From Vulcanococcus sp. SFB_649D_100_25 (GTDB lineage: Bacteria; Cyanobacteriota; Cyanobacteriia; PCC-6307; Cyanobiaceae), in contig JAURGL010000030.1 of NCBI GenBank assembly GCA_030833825.1, forward strand, positions 1 to 15,692: 15,692 nt of DNA. Direction: 5' to 3'. This document shows positions 1 through 5,740 of the stretch, one piece after another. A program made the translations under genes and the position numbers. Under the pieces are notes generated by a model. The model did not search any database. It saw only the letters and a list, made by a program, of their open reading frames with translations, and had not been told where the DNA came from. Within the stretch, counting starts at the first letter, position 1, and each line of letters begins with the position of its first letter.

Positions 1-447
1 CTGGTGCCTGGCTTCGAAGCCCCGGTGAACCTGGTGTACTCCCAGGGCAACCGCTCAGCCGCCGTCCGCATCCCCCTCACCGGCATGAACCCCAAGGCCA
101 AGCGCCTCGAGTTCCGTTCCGGCGACGCCCTCTCCAACCCCTACCTGGGCTTCGCGGCGATGCTGATGGCCGGCATCGACGGCATCAAGAACCAGATCGA
201 CCCAGGCGACGGGACCGACGTTGACCTGTTCGAACTGTCGGCCGAAGAACTGGCCAAGATCTCCACGGTTCCGGCGTCCCTGAACGGCTCGCTGGAAGCC
301 CTGAAGGCCGATCACGAGTACCTGCTGGCCGGCGGGGTCTTCACCGAGGACTTCATCGACAACTGGATCGCTCTGAAGTACGAGGAGGTGCAGCAGCTGC
401 GTCAGCGGCCTCACCCCCACGAATTCACCATGTATTACGACGCCTGA
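1..447 (+). CDS. glnA: Glutamine synthetase type I, C-terminal part (5' end outside window)
   Basis: GlnA makes glutamine from glutamate, ammonia and ATP, the entry step of the cytoplasmic GS-GOGAT pathway. The frame is open from the first base and gives the last 148 residues of a protein normally about 470 long. It opens in the conserved segment LVPGFEAPVNLVYSQGNRSA, followed by the substrate-binding stretch with RLEFR, and ends with the usual HPHEFTMYYDA-type tail. The residue equivalent to the adenylylated tyrosine of enteric GlnA (NLYDL) is a phenylalanine here (DLFEL, codon 229-231). This fits cyanobacteria, which control GS through NtcA and small inactivating factors rather than adenylylation. 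The gene ends at a TGA and is followed by a strong hairpin terminator. Identity is very secure; the promoter lies upstream of the window. Confidence 0.97.
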   Translation: MVPGFEAPVNLVYSQGNRSAAVRIPLTGMNPKAKRLEFRSGDALSNPYLGFAAMLMAGIDGIKNQIDPGDGTDVDLFELSAEELAKISTVPASLNGSLEALKADHEYLLAGGVFTEDFIDNWIALKYEEVQQLRQRPHPHEFTMYYDA

Positions 448-466
448 TCCAAGGAGCGTCGATCAG

Positions 467-496
467 AAAGCCCCGGCCGTGGCCGGGGCTTTTTTT
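467..496 (+). terminator. Rho-independent terminator of glnA
   Basis: A near-perfect GC-rich stem, AGCCCCGGCC (469-478) pairing with GGCCGGGGCT (481-490), is followed at once by a run of seven T (490-496). It starts 19 bases after the glnA stop codon. The facing gene at 508-750 ends just beyond it. The hairpin could also slow transcription arriving from that side, but the run of T on the minus strand is only about three bases, so I assign it to glnA. Confidence 0.93.
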
Positions 497-507
497 GTGC
501 GGACCGC

Positions 508-750
508 TCAGTGATGGCGGAGCTGCTCGATGGCGCTGTCATGCAGGCGCTGCTCATGGGCATGCCGCTGGGCCCAGGCGATGGTCTGGGAATCCACCCG
601 CTCTTCATGGGCCAGATCAGGCTGGGCCCGGCGACGGCTCAACCATCCGCTCTGCCGACGGGCGGCCCGCTGCCGCTCGCGCATCCAGGCGACGTAGTGG
701 GGCTCACTGAAACCGAGCTCTGCTCTGGGGTCGGGTCGTGAATCGAGCAT
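508..750 (-). CDS. Small hypothetical protein, charged, 80 residues
   Basis: I do not recognise a named family. The product is 80 residues, very rich in Arg, Gln, His and Glu, with a central basic stretch (about residues 24-43) and no membrane segment or signal peptide, so it should be a small soluble protein. The start is well supported: an unusually strong double Shine-Dalgarno sequence (AAGGAG, then GGAGG) lies 5-17 bases upstream of the ATG at 750. It converges on glnA, with the glnA terminator between the two stop codons, and diverges from the methyltransferase gene at 947. The strong ribosome-binding site and the lack of any better reading frame argue that it is real. Its function is unknown. 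Confidence 0.72.
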   Translation of the reverse strand: MLDSRPDPRAELGFSEPHYVAWMRERQRAARRQSGWLSRRRAQPDLAHEERVDSQTIAWAQRHAHEQRLHDSAIEQLRHH

Positions 751-755
751 CAGAA

Positions 756-768
756 CCTCCTTCTCCTT
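756..768 (-). promoter_or_regulatory. Strong double Shine-Dalgarno for the 80-residue protein
   Basis: Read on the minus strand, the sequence is AAGGAGAAGGAGG, with five bases between the last G and the ATG at 750. It is the clearest ribosome-binding site in the window, where most genes have weak ones or none. It fixes the start of this small gene and suggests high translation. Confidence 0.75.
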
Positions 769-798
769 GAAACATGCGGAGAGCCTTCTGACTTCAAG

Positions 799-866
799 TC
801 TGTAGCGGTTGATACCAGATATGCCCTTTCTCCATCAAATGTGATGAGGGTTCAATTCGCTACAGA
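799..866. repeat. Long inverted repeat in the divergent intergenic region
   Basis: TCTGTAGCG (799-807) is the exact reverse complement of CGCTACAGA (858-866). The pairing continues inward as GTTGA (808-812) with TCAAT (852-856) after one bulged T (857), giving a 14-bp arm. Inside, CATC (833-836) and GATG (843-846) can form a smaller stem. Just outside the left arm is a second perfect dyad, GACTT-C-AAGTC (790-800). The region 751-946 has no gene, so this could be a protein-binding region or a structured transcript, for example an sRNA or a 5' leader of either flanking gene. Confidence 0.6.
802..815. promoter_or_regulatory. Candidate NtcA-type site, GTA-N8-TAC
   Basis: GTAGCGGTTGATAC matches the consensus of the cyanobacterial nitrogen regulator NtcA (GTA-N8-TAC). 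It lies between two divergent genes and near glnA, a classic NtcA target. I cannot see a good TAN3T -10 box 22-23 bases from it on either strand. A six-base match is expected several times by chance in a window this size. It also overlaps the left arm of the inverted repeat at 799-866, which may explain the symmetry by itself. Confidence 0.3.
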
Positions 867-946
867 GGGGCCTTCCTCGGGCATAGCTCGCAGGCCACGG
901 CGTAATCAGCTGAAATAGGTGACTCGCTGCTCGCTCCACCGCAGAC

Positions 947-2002
947 ATGGCTGACGCCGTCACCAAGCTCGCCTATGAGGCCCTGCAGCAGGGCAAGAGC
1001 CTGGTGGGGGTGGCCCACAAGGAAATCAGCACCCGCCTGATGGAGCTCGTGGCGCCGGCCGGTGCCCCGAAAACGCTGCCCATTCCACCGCAGATGCTGA
1101 AGGATCTGCAGGCCTCCCACAAAGCCTTGATGGAGGTGGATTGGCAGGAGGCCGAGGAAGGTCTGTACCCCACCTCATTGCTGTTTGACGCGCCCTGGGG
1201 GGACTGGGCAGCCCGCTACCCGCTGGTCTGGCTGGACATGCCCAGCACCTGGTCCCGGCGCTCGGAGCGCAACGTCCGTGACCTTCCCCGGGATGTCGAA
1301 ACCGCCAACTACCCGGACTACTACCTCCAGAACTTCCACCACCAGACCGACGGGTATCTGAGCGATCACTCGGCATCGCTCTACGACCTGCAGGTGGAGA
1401 TCCTGTTTAACGGCACAGCCGATCCCATGCGGCGCCGGGTGATCAAGCCCTTGGTGCAGGGTCTTCGGGCCTTCGCTGATCGCCCCGCCAGCAGCCTGCG
1501 GGTGCTGGATGTGGCGACCGGCACGGGACGCACCCTGCAACAGCTGCGCTCCGCCCTGCCTCAGGCTCAGCTGGTGGGCTTGGATCTCTCGACGGCCTAC
1601 CTCCGCCAGGCCAACCGCTGGCTCTCCCAGAGACCCAGTGAACTGCCTCAGCTGGTGCAGGCCAATGCCGAGGCCATGCCCTTCGCAACCGGGAGCATGC
1701 AGGGCGTGACCTGCGTCTTTCTGATGCATGAGCTCCCCGGCGAAGCCCGCCAGGCCGTCCTTGAGGACTGCTTCCGGGTGCTGGAGCCCGGCGGGGTGCT
1801 GGTGCTCGCGGATTCGGTACAGCTGGCGGATTCGCCTCAATTTGAGGTCGCGATGGACAACTTCCGCAGGGTGTTCCATGAGCCGTACTACCGCGATTAC
1901 ATCGGTGATGACATCGATGGGCGTCTCAACGACGCCGGTTTCAGCGGGATTCGGGCCAGCTCGCACCTGATGACGCGGGTCTGGAGTGCCACCAAGCCCT
2001 GA
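947..2002 (+). CDS. Class I SAM-dependent methyltransferase
   Basis: The product has 351 residues. The C-terminal half is a Rossmann-type methyltransferase of the UbiE/COQ5 kind: motif I VLDVATGTG (186-194), the acidic end of strand 2 in VGLDLS (210-215), NAEAMPF (240-246) and the post-motif VLEPGG (278-283). The N-terminal 130 residues belong to no domain I can name and include a Tyr/Trp-rich stretch (74-135). This N-terminal extension sets it apart from plain UbiE/MenG, which is about 230-260 residues, so I do not call it a quinone methyltransferase. The substrate is unknown. There is no signal peptide or membrane segment, so it should be cytoplasmic. The ATG at 947 has no clear Shine-Dalgarno. 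The gene is divergent from the 80-residue gene across the dyad-bearing intergenic region. Confidence 0.88.
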   Translation: MADAVTKLAYEALQQGKSLVGVAHKEISTRLMELVAPAGAPKTLPIPPQMLKDLQASHKALMEVDWQEAEEGLYPTSLLFDAPWGDWAARYPLVWLDMPSTWSRRSERNVRDLPRDVETANYPDYYLQNFHHQTDGYLSDHSASLYDLQVEILFNGTADPMRRRVIKPLVQGLRAFADRPASSLRVLDVATGTGRTLQQLRSALPQAQLVGLDLSTAYLRQANRWLSQRPSELPQLVQANAEAMPFATGSMQGVTCVFLMHELPGEARQAVLEDCFRVLEPGGVLVLADSVQLADSPQFEVAMDNFRRVFHEPYYRDYIGDDIDGRLNDAGFSGIRASSHLMTRVWSATKP

Positions 2003-2058
2003 CAGAGGCGCACCATGCGGAAGGATTGCCCATAGGGTCCCGCAAACAGCGGACCGTG

Positions 2059-2382
2059 ATGAGCAATCCCTTCAGCGTTCGGTGGCTGACTGGCTGGACC
2101 TTTCAGACCGTCTTGATGGAGGGGCAGATTCAGGTGGAGGCCCACGGCTTTGGAATCTGTCTGCGAAGTCCGCTCAGGCAGGGGGAAAGTCCTGTCACGG
2201 CAGCGGATCGGCTGGTTTTTGCAGAAGATCAGCGGCGCCGGGCCCTGCACAAGGCCTGGCTCCGTGGCGAGCGTCTCAATGAACTGCCGGAACCGCAGAG
2301 CCTGGCTGAAGCCGTTCCAGAGCCGGCTGGTGAGCCGGTTCCCCCGCTTGCCAGCCTCTCGCTGATCAAAGTGGCGGCCTAA
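2059..2382 (+). CDS. Hypothetical protein, 107 residues
   Basis: I chose the internal ATG at 2059 (MSNPFSVRWL...) over an upstream one at 2026 because the extra 11 residues look like leader sequence. Neither has a clear Shine-Dalgarno. The protein begins with an aromatic segment (WLTGWTFQTV, 9-18), continues as a basic helix-prone part (residues 50-72) and ends in a Pro/Glu-rich tail. No known domain is visible to me. It follows the methyltransferase by 56 bases on the same strand, so the two may share a transcript. Its stop lies 4 bases from the stop of the next gene, which runs the other way. It resembles short conserved proteins of picocyanobacteria, but I cannot give a function. Confidence 0.68.
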   Translation: MSNPFSVRWLTGWTFQTVLMEGQIQVEAHGFGICLRSPLRQGESPVTAADRLVFAEDQRRRALHKAWLRGERLNELPEPQSLAEAVPEPAGEPVPPLASLSLIKVAA

Positions 2383-2386
2383 AGCC

Positions 2387-2659
2387 TCAACGGCGCAACA
2401 GCAAGGCCAAACAGGCACCGGCGCCACCCCAGCGGAGGAACTGCCAGAGCCAACGCTCCTGGGGCTGCTGCGCCCGCAACGGTGCCGGCAACGGGTCAAG
2501 CAGGCGTTGTGCTGCGGCCATGCGCTGCCGCAGGCGGCGGGCTTGAAGACTGTCGTCCTGACTGCCAAGACGCTCAGCCGCGGAGACCTGAGCCAGCAGA
2601 GTGGCCAGTTGATGAAGCCAGCGGATTGGCTGATAGGGGGAGCGCGGTCGCTGCTGCAT
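2387..2659 (-). CDS. Hypothetical protein with C-terminal membrane anchor, 90 residues
   Basis: The family is not recognised. The first 70 residues are helical in character and rich in Gln, Arg, Leu and Ala. The last 20 or so form one hydrophobic segment (about WLWQFLRWGGAGACLALLL, 70-88) ending in two arginines, as in a tail-anchored protein. It is tail-to-tail with the 107-residue gene (4 bases between stops) and head-to-head with the gene at 2669, with only 9 bases between the two start codons. That spacing leaves no room for separate promoters, so either the transcripts overlap or one start is wrong. No strong Shine-Dalgarno is present. The regular hydrophobic pattern favours a real gene. 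Confidence 0.6.
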   Translation of the reverse strand: MQQRPRSPYQPIRWLHQLATLLAQVSAAERLGSQDDSLQARRLRQRMAAAQRLLDPLPAPLRAQQPQERWLWQFLRWGGAGACLALLLRR

Positions 2660-2668
2660 GGCGCCAGG

Positions 2669-3001
2669 ATGGCGCTACGCCAAGGCTTTCGTCCAGTGCA
2701 GAGTCGATCCACCGACAGCGATGTCAGGGCATGGCCCAGCGGCAGCCAGGACCTTGCCCGGGCGCTGCATCAACAGTTGAGCATCGGCAACCACCAGTGG
2801 CATGCCATCAAGGGGCAACCTCAGCGGCGGGCGGCCGAGCAGCTCAGCGCCGCGCTGGTGCAGCTGCTGGAGGCGAGCAACAGTCCGGCGGCCGTGGAAG
2901 CCACACCCCAGCGCCTGCAGGCCTTAGCCCTGGTGGAGCATGCCCTGGGTTGGCTCAAGGGCGACCTGCGCGATCCGGGCTGCCCCAGCCACGGCCGCTA
3001 G
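2669..3001 (+). CDS. Hypothetical protein, about 110 residues (possibly DUF6439-like)
   Basis: The conserved-looking core runs from RAWPSGSQDLARALHQQLS to the end ALGWLKGDLRDPGCPSHGR. It matches my memory of a short uncharacterised picocyanobacterial family, possibly the one labelled DUF6439; I cannot verify this. The protein is helical and soluble, with no transmembrane segment. Start choice is uncertain: ATGs exist at 2507, 2612 and 2669. I prefer 2669 because it leaves the divergent gene (start at 2659) intact and still covers the core. The stop codon overlaps that of the facing gene in a shared CTAG (2998-3001). Function is unknown. Confidence 0.62.
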   Translation: MALRQGFRPVQSRSTDSDVRAWPSGSQDLARALHQQLSIGNHQWHAIKGQPQRRAAEQLSAALVQLLEASNSPAAVEATPQRLQALALVEHALGWLKGDLRDPGCPSHGR

Positions 3002-3390
3002 GCCACGCGGCGGACCGCTAGCTGAACCCGGTTGCCGCGGCGGCTCCAGCGGACATCTTCAAAGCACTGGTGCATCAGAAACAGGCCCCGACCCCCGACA
3101 GCGTCCGGTTGATCGGGCAGCAGACCGGATCGAACCTGAACCGGGACACCGCTGCCCTCGTCCTGCACCTGGAAGACCAACCAGTGGGGCGTGAGGATCC
3201 GCCGAACCCGTAAACACTTCGCCGGATCGCTGCCGTTGCCGTGGCGCACCGCGTTCACGAGGACTTCCTGAAGCCCCAGTTGCAACGAAGCCAACTGCTC
3301 AGCGCAGCTGATCGGCTCGAGCAACAACTCCAGCAGGGGAGCGAGATGCAGGGTGGATGGGGTGATGTAGTCAGCCCAACGCAGCGCCAT
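2998..3390 (-). CDS. Anti-sigma-type serine/threonine kinase, GHKL ATPase (RsbW/SpoIIAB-like)
   Basis: This is a single-domain HATPase of 130 residues, the length of RsbW/SpoIIAB anti-sigma factors. Such proteins bind a sigma factor or phosphorylate an anti-sigma-factor antagonist. Visible motifs are the N-box QEVLVNAVRHG (41-51, with Glu42 and Asn46), the G1 box DEGSG (77-81) and the G2 box GGRGLFLM (99-106). I chose the ATG at 3390 (MALRWADYITPS) because it gives the family length and has AGGGG 5 bases upstream. The open frame extends to 3705 but would overlap gun4. No antagonist (STAS) or sigma gene is next to it, so its partner is unknown. It lies 62 bases downstream of gun4 on the same strand and may be co-transcribed. 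Its stop shares CTAG with the facing gene. Confidence 0.87.
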   Translation of the reverse strand: MALRWADYITPSTLHLAPLLELLLEPISCAEQLASLQLGLQEVLVNAVRHGNGSDPAKCLRVRRILTPHWLVFQVQDEGSGVPVQVRSGLLPDQPDAVGGRGLFLMHQCFEDVRWSRRGNRVQLAVRRVA

Positions 3391-3452
3391 AGAACCCCTG
3401 CGGGGGGAAACAGCGATTGGTTTGACAGTACCGCCGCTGCGGCGCCTGGGCT

Positions 3453-4175
3453 TCAGCTCGCAGCGCGTTGTTGCACGCCCGGGTGGGAGAGAAGGGCATC
3501 CATGAGCCGCACCCCGCGCAGCTGATTCACCAGGGGGAGGTGACCTTCCGGTGCGTCCAGGGACCAGGTGAAGGCCTTGGGATAGCGGGTCCAGATGCCG
3601 GCCTGCTTCCAACCGATGCGGGGCCAGAGCTGGTCCCAACGGCCACCAAGACTGCGGAGGAGGCGCAGCTGCACGGAAAAGCCAAAACGGGCCTGGGAGA
3701 AGCAAACCCAGAGACGGTCAAGGCCCTCAAGATCCGCCGCCGCCACTGGGGGGACCTCGGAGTAATAGACGTAGCCGCGTTTGACGGCATCAGGCCCCGC
3801 CAACTGGCGCAGATGCTCGCTGGTGAGGCGATCGGCCTCTTCGAAGTTCTGCTCTATCAGGGCCCGTTGCAGAGGCCCGTAATCGAGACCCTGGGCGCTG
3901 CTGACGGCCAGCCAGCCATCGGGATATCGGGCCCAGAACGCCTCCGAGAGGCTGTCCTGCTCTGAGACCAGGATCTGAATCAAGGTGCCGGCGGCCCAGT
4001 CATCGCCAGTCGCATCAAAACTGTCCAGACGATCCGAAATCAGCGGGCGCAACTCCTGACGGCGCTGCAGGAGCTGGGGCAGCAAAGAACGGCGCTGACG
4101 GGCTGCGGCCGCGACGAAGCGCTCCAGCAACTGATCGGCGCTGACCGTGGTTGTGACGGGGGGTCCGGAAAGCAT
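3453..4175 (-). CDS. gun4: GUN4, activator of magnesium chelatase
   Basis: GUN4 binds protoporphyrin IX and Mg-protoporphyrin IX and stimulates Mg-chelatase (ChlH), the branch point to chlorophyll. The product has 240 residues, close to the 233 of the Synechocystis protein. It has the two-part layout of cyanobacterial GUN4: a helical N-terminal bundle (about 1-92) and the porphyrin-binding core (97-235). Hallmarks of the core are GLDYGPLQRALIEQNFEEAD, KRGYVYYSEV (132-141), LDRLWVCFSQARFGFSVQ (152-169), FTWSLDAPEGHLPLVNQLRG (202-221) and a final SHPGV. It diverges from mnmH over 63 bases. The anti-sigma-type ATPase gene follows on the same strand. The ATG at 4175 is the first in frame and has no obvious Shine-Dalgarno. 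Confidence 0.95.
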   Translation of the reverse strand: MLSGPPVTTTVSADQLLERFVAAAARQRRSLLPQLLQRRQELRPLISDRLDSFDATGDDWAAGTLIQILVSEQDSLSEAFWARYPDGWLAVSSAQGLDYGPLQRALIEQNFEEADRLTSEHLRQLAGPDAVKRGYVYYSEVPPVAAADLEGLDRLWVCFSQARFGFSVQLRLLRSLGGRWDQLWPRIGWKQAGIWTRYPKAFTWSLDAPEGHLPLVNQLRGVRLMDALLSHPGVQQRAAS

Positions 4176-4207
4176 GGAAAAGGGCTGACCTGACAGGGAG
4201 GCAGCGT

Positions 4208-4239
4208 TGGCCCACTATGTCAGGCATTGCAGTGGGCCA
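4208..4239 (+). repeat. Stem-loop closing on the mnmH start codon
   Basis: TGGCCCACT (4208-4216) is the exact reverse complement of AGTGGGCCA (4231-4239), with a 14-base loop. The right arm ends in the A of the mnmH ATG, so in the mRNA the stem would cover the ribosome-binding region, which has no visible Shine-Dalgarno. The loop begins with an ATG (4217) that opens a nine-codon frame ending in TGA at 4246, overlapping the mnmH start. This could be a translational control element, or simply an operator in the divergent gun4/mnmH region. Confidence 0.5.
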
Positions 4240-5318
4240 TGGCTGAACGGCTGGCAATCGAACCCTTCCTCCAGGGCAAGGGTGTGCTGGTGGATGTGCG
4301 TTCGCCCGCCGAGTTCGACCAGGGCCACATCCCCGGTGCCCGGAACCTGCCCCTGTTCAGCGATGCGGAGCGGGCCGAGGTCGGAACGGCCTACAAACAA
4401 CAGGGACGGCAGGTGGCAATCCAGCTCGGCCTGGAGCATGTGGGCCCGAAGCTGGCTGCGCTGGGGGAGCGCCTGCTGCAGTGGAGTGACGAATCCGCTG
4501 GAACCCCGCTGCGAATCCACTGCTGGCGCGGTGGGATGCGCTCAGGAAACGTGGCTTGGTTGGCCGAGACCCTGGAGCTACCGGCCGTGCTCCTGGATGG
4601 GGGATACAAGCAGTACCGCCGCTGGGTCCTGGCACGCATGGACGCCCCCTGGCCGCTGCGGCTGCTGGGGGGGCGAACAGGAACGGGGAAAACCGACCTG
4701 CTGCATGCCCTGGCCAAGCGTGGGGTGGCCGTGGTGGACCTGGAAGGGTTGGCCCACCACCGCGGCAGCAGCTTTGGGGGTCTGGGGCTACCCCCCCAGC
4801 CCAGCACGGAGCATTACGAAAACCGCATTGCCGCTGAACTGGAGCGTTTGCGCACCGCCCCGGAGATCTGGGTGGAGGCCGAAAGTGCCCAGGTGGGGCG
4901 TTGCCGCATTCCTGCAGGCCTCTGGAGCCAGATGCAAAGGGCACCGCTCCTGGAGATCACCCGGCCGCTCGAGCAGCGCCTGGATCAACTGGTGGAGGTC
5001 TATGGGGCTCAGGATCCCGCGGCCCTGGCGGAGGCGACCCAGCGCATCTCCCGCCGACTCGGGCCTCAGCGCACCACAGCGGCCCTGGAGGCCATCGCCG
5101 TGGAGGACTGGCGCAGCGCCTGTCAGCAGATGCTCGACTACTACGACCGCTGCTACGACCACGAATTGCAGCGCCATGGGGAGGAGGATCGCCGGCGTCT
5201 GCTGGGCCAGGAGGAGCTGGGGCAGATGGGGGCGGAGGAGGCAGCGGGCCACTTGATTGCGCGCCAGCGCATGCGGCAGATGGCTGGAACAGGATCCTTA
5301 GGATCATCCTTTGACTGA
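4239..5318 (+). CDS. mnmH: tRNA 2-selenouridine synthase
   Basis: MnmH (SelU, YbbB) acts on wobble U34 of certain tRNAs, replacing the sulfur of 2-thiouridine with selenium through a geranylated intermediate. The product has 359 residues, matching the 364 of the E. coli enzyme. Order: a rhodanese domain with LVDVRSPAEFDQGHIPGA (17-34) and the active-site cysteine in HCWRGGMRSG (Cys95), then a P-loop domain with GGRTGTGKT (144-152). A C-terminal helical part follows. The ATG at 4239 is used; the only upstream in-frame option is a TTG at 4227. It diverges from gun4, and psb28 follows after 7 bases, so the two are probably co-transcribed. An odd point is that the usual selenium donor needs SelD, which is not in this window. 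Confidence 0.94.
   Translation: MAERLAIEPFLQGKGVLVDVRSPAEFDQGHIPGARNLPLFSDAERAEVGTAYKQQGRQVAIQLGLEHVGPKLAALGERLLQWSDESAGTPLRIHCWRGGMRSGNVAWLAETLELPAVLLDGGYKQYRRWVLARMDAPWPLRLLGGRTGTGKTDLLHALAKRGVAVVDLEGLAHHRGSSFGGLGLPPQPSTEHYENRIAAELERLRTAPEIWVEAESAQVGRCRIPAGLWSQMQRAPLLEITRPLEQRLDQLVEVYGAQDPAALAEATQRISRRLGPQRTTAALEAIAVEDWRSACQQMLDYYDRCYDHELQRHGEEDRRRLLGQEELGQMGAEEAAGHLIARQRMRQMAGTGSLGSSFD
5291..5310. repeat. Two adjacent short palindromes upstream of psb28
   Basis: AGGATCCT (5291-5298) and AGGATCATCCT (5300-5310) are both self-complementary and lie one base apart. They sit in the last codons of mnmH, 15 bases before the psb28 ATG. They may be a DNA-binding site or may only reflect the repeated Gly-Ser codons of the MnmH tail. 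Confidence 0.35.
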
Positions 5319-5325
5319 ACGGGCG

Positions 5326-5694
5326 ATGGCCGCGATCCAGTTCTTTCCCGGTGTCGATGAGCCCGTCGTGCCCGACATCCGCATGACCCGCTCGCGCGAT
5401 GGGCGCACCGGCCAGGCCATCTTCGTGTTCGATCAGCCCCAGGCGCTGTCCCCCGAAAGCATGGCGGACATCGGCGGGATGTACATGCTGGATGAAGAGG
5501 GTCAGATGGTGACCCGCGATGTGAACGCCAAGTTCGTGAACGGCAAACCGGCAGCCCTCGAAGCGACCTACACCTGGAAAACCACCGAGGATTTCGAGCG
5601 CTTCATGCGCTTTGCCGAGCGCTACGCCGCAGCCAATGGGCTCGGCTTTGAGCAGAACAAGAAGAACGACGAGGACGACGGCTCCGAGGGCTGA
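5326..5694 (+). CDS. psb28: Photosystem II assembly protein Psb28
   Basis: Psb28 is a small soluble protein that binds the cytoplasmic face of photosystem II assembly intermediates (the RC47 complex with CP47) and protects them before the complex matures. The 122-residue product follows the family along its length: a start like MAAIQFFPGVDEPVVPDIRM, then TRSRDGRTGQAIFVFDQP, GMYMLDEEG, VNAKFVNGKP and FMRFAERYAAANGLGF. It ends with an acidic tail (NKKNDEDDGSEG) longer than in Synechocystis. The ATG at 5326 is preferred over a TTG at 5311 because the family begins with M-A-x-I-Q-F. It follows mnmH by 7 bases with no clear Shine-Dalgarno, so it may rely on translational coupling or on its own promoter inside mnmH. 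Confidence 0.96.
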   Translation: MAAIQFFPGVDEPVVPDIRMTRSRDGRTGQAIFVFDQPQALSPESMADIGGMYMLDEEGQMVTRDVNAKFVNGKPAALEATYTWKTTEDFERFMRFAERYAAANGLGFEQNKKNDEDDGSEG

Positions 5695-5740
5695 ACTCCG
5701 CAGCAATCGCCGCTAAAACGACTCGAGTCAGGGAACTCCT

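Noticed and set aside
821..844. Tiny ORFs in the 751-946 gap on both strands (7 and 13 codons)
   Set aside because: They have no ribosome-binding site and are of a length expected by chance; the dyad explains the region better.
3391..3705. N-terminal extension of the anti-sigma-type ATPase frame up to 3705
   Set aside because: It would overlap gun4 by about 250 bases in another frame, is Pro/Arg-rich without a domain, and makes the protein far longer than the RsbW family.
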